DNA of 7,544 nt from CAXBPY01 sp003455275 (GTDB taxonomy: Bacteria > Bacteroidota > Bacteroidia > Chitinophagales > UBA10324). Shown one piece after another: positions 5,928 to 7,544 of the stretch. How positions within the stretch are numbered: the stretch's first letter is position 1; every line of letters begins with the position of its first letter. The notes beneath the pieces were generated by a model. The model was not told where the DNA came from, did not search any database, and saw only the letters and a program-made list of their open reading frames with translations. A program made the position numbers and the translations under genes. Where the stretch lies: assembly GCA_963977675.1 (NCBI GenBank), contig CAXBPY010000088.1, positions 1-7,544 of the forward strand, given 5' to 3'.

Positions 5928-7544
5928 TTACCATTCCAGCGCCTTCCTTAGCAAATCATAATAAAGTGTGAGATACAGGATAATGGCCATGAGCACAATC
6001 ATCAGCAGGTTGAACCAGAAGGTTTCCAGTTGAATTCCGAAAAAAGATTTTGAATAGGAATAAAACGGTGCAGAGTATATCCGAGTGCTTTTTGATTCCA
6101 CAAACACCGGCTGAAAACGGCGGATGATCTTGTTCTCATCAATCACGGTCTTGTCCTTCACCAAACTGTTCTTCACGACTTCATCCAGTTTATCGTTGAA
6201 GTATTTCTGTTTCATCATTGTGTATTCTTCTGTGCTCGTGAATTTCGACATGAGCGATTCCATCAGCGCTTCCTTCTTCTCAGAGGCATCGTTGTAAGTT
6301 GCAATGAGAAATTTTTTCATAGTGTCGAGGTTCTCCTTACAAACTGAAAAAAACTTTTCTCCATCGTGAGCTATCGTCATCTTCGAAATATCTTTCATGT
6401 GCATGGCAGGATATTCTTTTTTCAAATCTGAAAACTCGCTAATGAAAAACTCATTCATCTTCTCCAAAGAATCTGACGAAACTTTATGAGACGCCACATC
6501 CTGCTCTGAAAAATAAATAGAGTTTTCCATCACATTGCCCCACCAGTCTTTCCGGTAAGTGGCATTGCTCATTCGCTTTTCAAATTCGAAAAATGGTTTC
6601 TCGAAACTGTTGTTCCTGAACTGATCTACCGCCAGCGCTTCATACGCCCACCGCGAAGTCATCAGGTTGCCCACAAGCGGAACTTTAGACTGGCTGCTGA
6701 CCATCGGGCTCAGCTCTTCAAACTTCACCATCGCACCGCTGAGCATGATCTGGGGAATGATGAGGAATGGAATGAGAATGTAAACTGCAACGCGCGTTTT
6801 TAATCCTGAAGAAATATTCAAGCCAAGCAATCCGGCGAAGCAAGATGTTGCAAACAGAATTAACCAATAATGAAAAAATAATTCCCTGACTCCGAGTATC
6901 AGATTTCCAACAAGAAGAAAAAGAAAACTCTGAATGGCAGAGATCAATATGATGTAGGAAATTTTTGAGAGCAGGTAACTCCTTCTGCTCAACTGAAGAA
7001 ATGCTTCACGCTTCAGAATCTTTTTGTCCTGGATAATTTCTTCAGCGCTTACAATCAAACCAAGAAACAGCGCGACAATAGTGGAGATGAAAATGTAAAC
7101 CGGAATATTGTTGTTGCCGCCGAAAGTGTATGTGCCGCCCGGCAGGTAAGAGCGCGTTGCCACAGCAAGAATCACAGCAAGCAGCGGCGCTTCCACCATG
7201 GTGATTGCTACATATTGTTTGTTGCGAAGCTTCGCAAAAAGATTTCGCTTCAGGTAAATGAGATATTGCGTGAACTTGCCGGAAACTTTTGGCGCATCAG
7301 AAATTTTTATGGCGCTGTTGGTTTCAGTTGTTACTGGTTGATTCTCCTTGAAAAGCTTGAACCAATCCGCGGAAGAAATTTTTCTTTCCGAAGTAGCTCG
7401 ACCAAATTCATCGATCGTTTTTGTCTCTGTGATTTTGAAAATCTCATCGGGGTTGATGTTGCCGCACTCGTCACATTCATTCTCCTCGAAGTTCACAAAG
7501 CCGATATGTTTCTTCACATAACTGAGCGCCTCCACCGGATGACC
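5928..7544 (-). CDS. ABC transporter, ABCG-like permease half of an ATPase-permease fusion (partial)
   Basis: The frame is open through the right edge, so this is the C-terminal 538 residues of a longer protein. The GTG at 7535-7533 is internal, not a start. Counting the valine of that GTG as residue 1, an E-C-x-x-C-G-N-I-N-P linker (20-29) precedes the permease. That linker and the permease resemble Bacteroidota proteins whose N-terminal part is an ABC ATPase; the ATPase itself lies outside the window. Helices are near 107-127, 144-164, 192-214, 220-243, 248-268 and 506-526. AEEIIQDKKILKREAFLQLS (164-183) and SRWAYEALAV (294-303) are typical of ABC2/ABCG-type permeases. A large hydrophilic segment (about 270-505) separates helices 5 and 6, far longer than a usual loop. 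Such proteins act in ATP-driven export across the inner membrane. The substrate is unknown. The DUF4293 gene follows 28 bases after the stop. Confidence 0.85.
   Translation of the reverse strand, partial: GHPVEALSYVKKHIGFVNFEENECDECGNINPDEIFKITETKTIDEFGRATSERKISSADWFKLFKENQPVTTETNSAIKISDAPKVSGKFTQYLIYLKRNLFAKLRNKQYVAITMVEAPLLAVILAVATRSYLPGGTYTFGGNNNIPVYIFISTIVALFLGLIVSAEEIIQDKKILKREAFLQLSRRSYLLSKISYIILISAIQSFLFLLVGNLILGVRELFFHYWLILFATSCFAGLLGLNISSGLKTRVAVYILIPFLIIPQIMLSGAMVKFEELSPMVSSQSKVPLVGNLMTSRWAYEALAVDQFRNNSFEKPFFEFEKRMSNATYRKDWWGNVMENSIYFSEQDVASHKVSSDSLEKMNEFFISEFSDLKKEYPAMHMKDISKMTIAHDGEKFFSVCKENLDTMKKFLIATYNDASEKKEALMESLMSKFTSTEEYTMMKQKYFNDKLDEVVKNSLVKDKTVIDENKIIRRFQPVFVESKSTRIYSAPFYSYSKSFFGIQLETFWFNLLMIVLMAIILYLTLYYDLLRKALEW

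Noticed and set aside
7533..7535. GTG considered as the start of the ABC permease gene.
   Set aside because: The frame stays open to the window edge, and the residues before it (G-H-P) look family-like. This codon is an internal valine.

Overview
The window looks like ordinary chromosomal DNA from a member of the Bacteroidota. The main reasons are the gene families (a DUF4340 protein, a DUF4293 protein, an ABCG-like ABC permease with an E-C-x-x-C-G-N linker, and the large GNAT-like protein common in this phylum), the absence of clear Shine-Dalgarno sequences, and AT-rich leaders resembling the TAnnTTTG -7 element of the Bacteroidota primary sigma factor. I cannot place it below phylum with confidence. 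A Chitinophagales- or Sphingobacteriales-like lineage is a guess.

Layout. The left edge (1-329, minus) carries the N-terminal third of gcvT, the T-protein of the glycine cleavage system. A 211-base divergent intergenic region (330-540) separates it from a plus-strand block. That block holds a membrane-anchored DUF4340 protein (541-1575), a TerC-family membrane protein 21 bases downstream (1597-2556), and a GNAT-like protein (2656-3774). An intergenic region with heptanucleotide repeats in inverted arrangement follows (3775-3893). Then come a family-4-type glycosyltransferase (3894-5036) and a Nudix hydrolase (5033-5455) overlapping it by ATGA. Two minus-strand genes converge on this block: a four-helix DUF4293 protein (5477-5899) and, 28 bases upstream of it, the permease half of a large ABC transporter (5928-7544) that runs off the right edge.

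How the genes relate. Two pairs are likely to be expressed together: DUF4340 with TerC (short gap), and glycosyltransferase with Nudix (overlapping start and stop). The ABC transporter and DUF4293 genes may also share a transcript. The pairs do not form an obvious common pathway: glycine catabolism, metal homeostasis, glycan assembly and an export pump sit side by side. I saw no mobile element, CRISPR array, RNA gene, phage gene or frameshifted gene.

I found no convincing previously undescribed system. The points most worth a second look are the inverted heptamer repeats, the recurring TAnnTTTG-like element immediately before three start codons, the glycosyltransferase-Nudix coupling, and the long insertion between the last two helices of the ABC permease.
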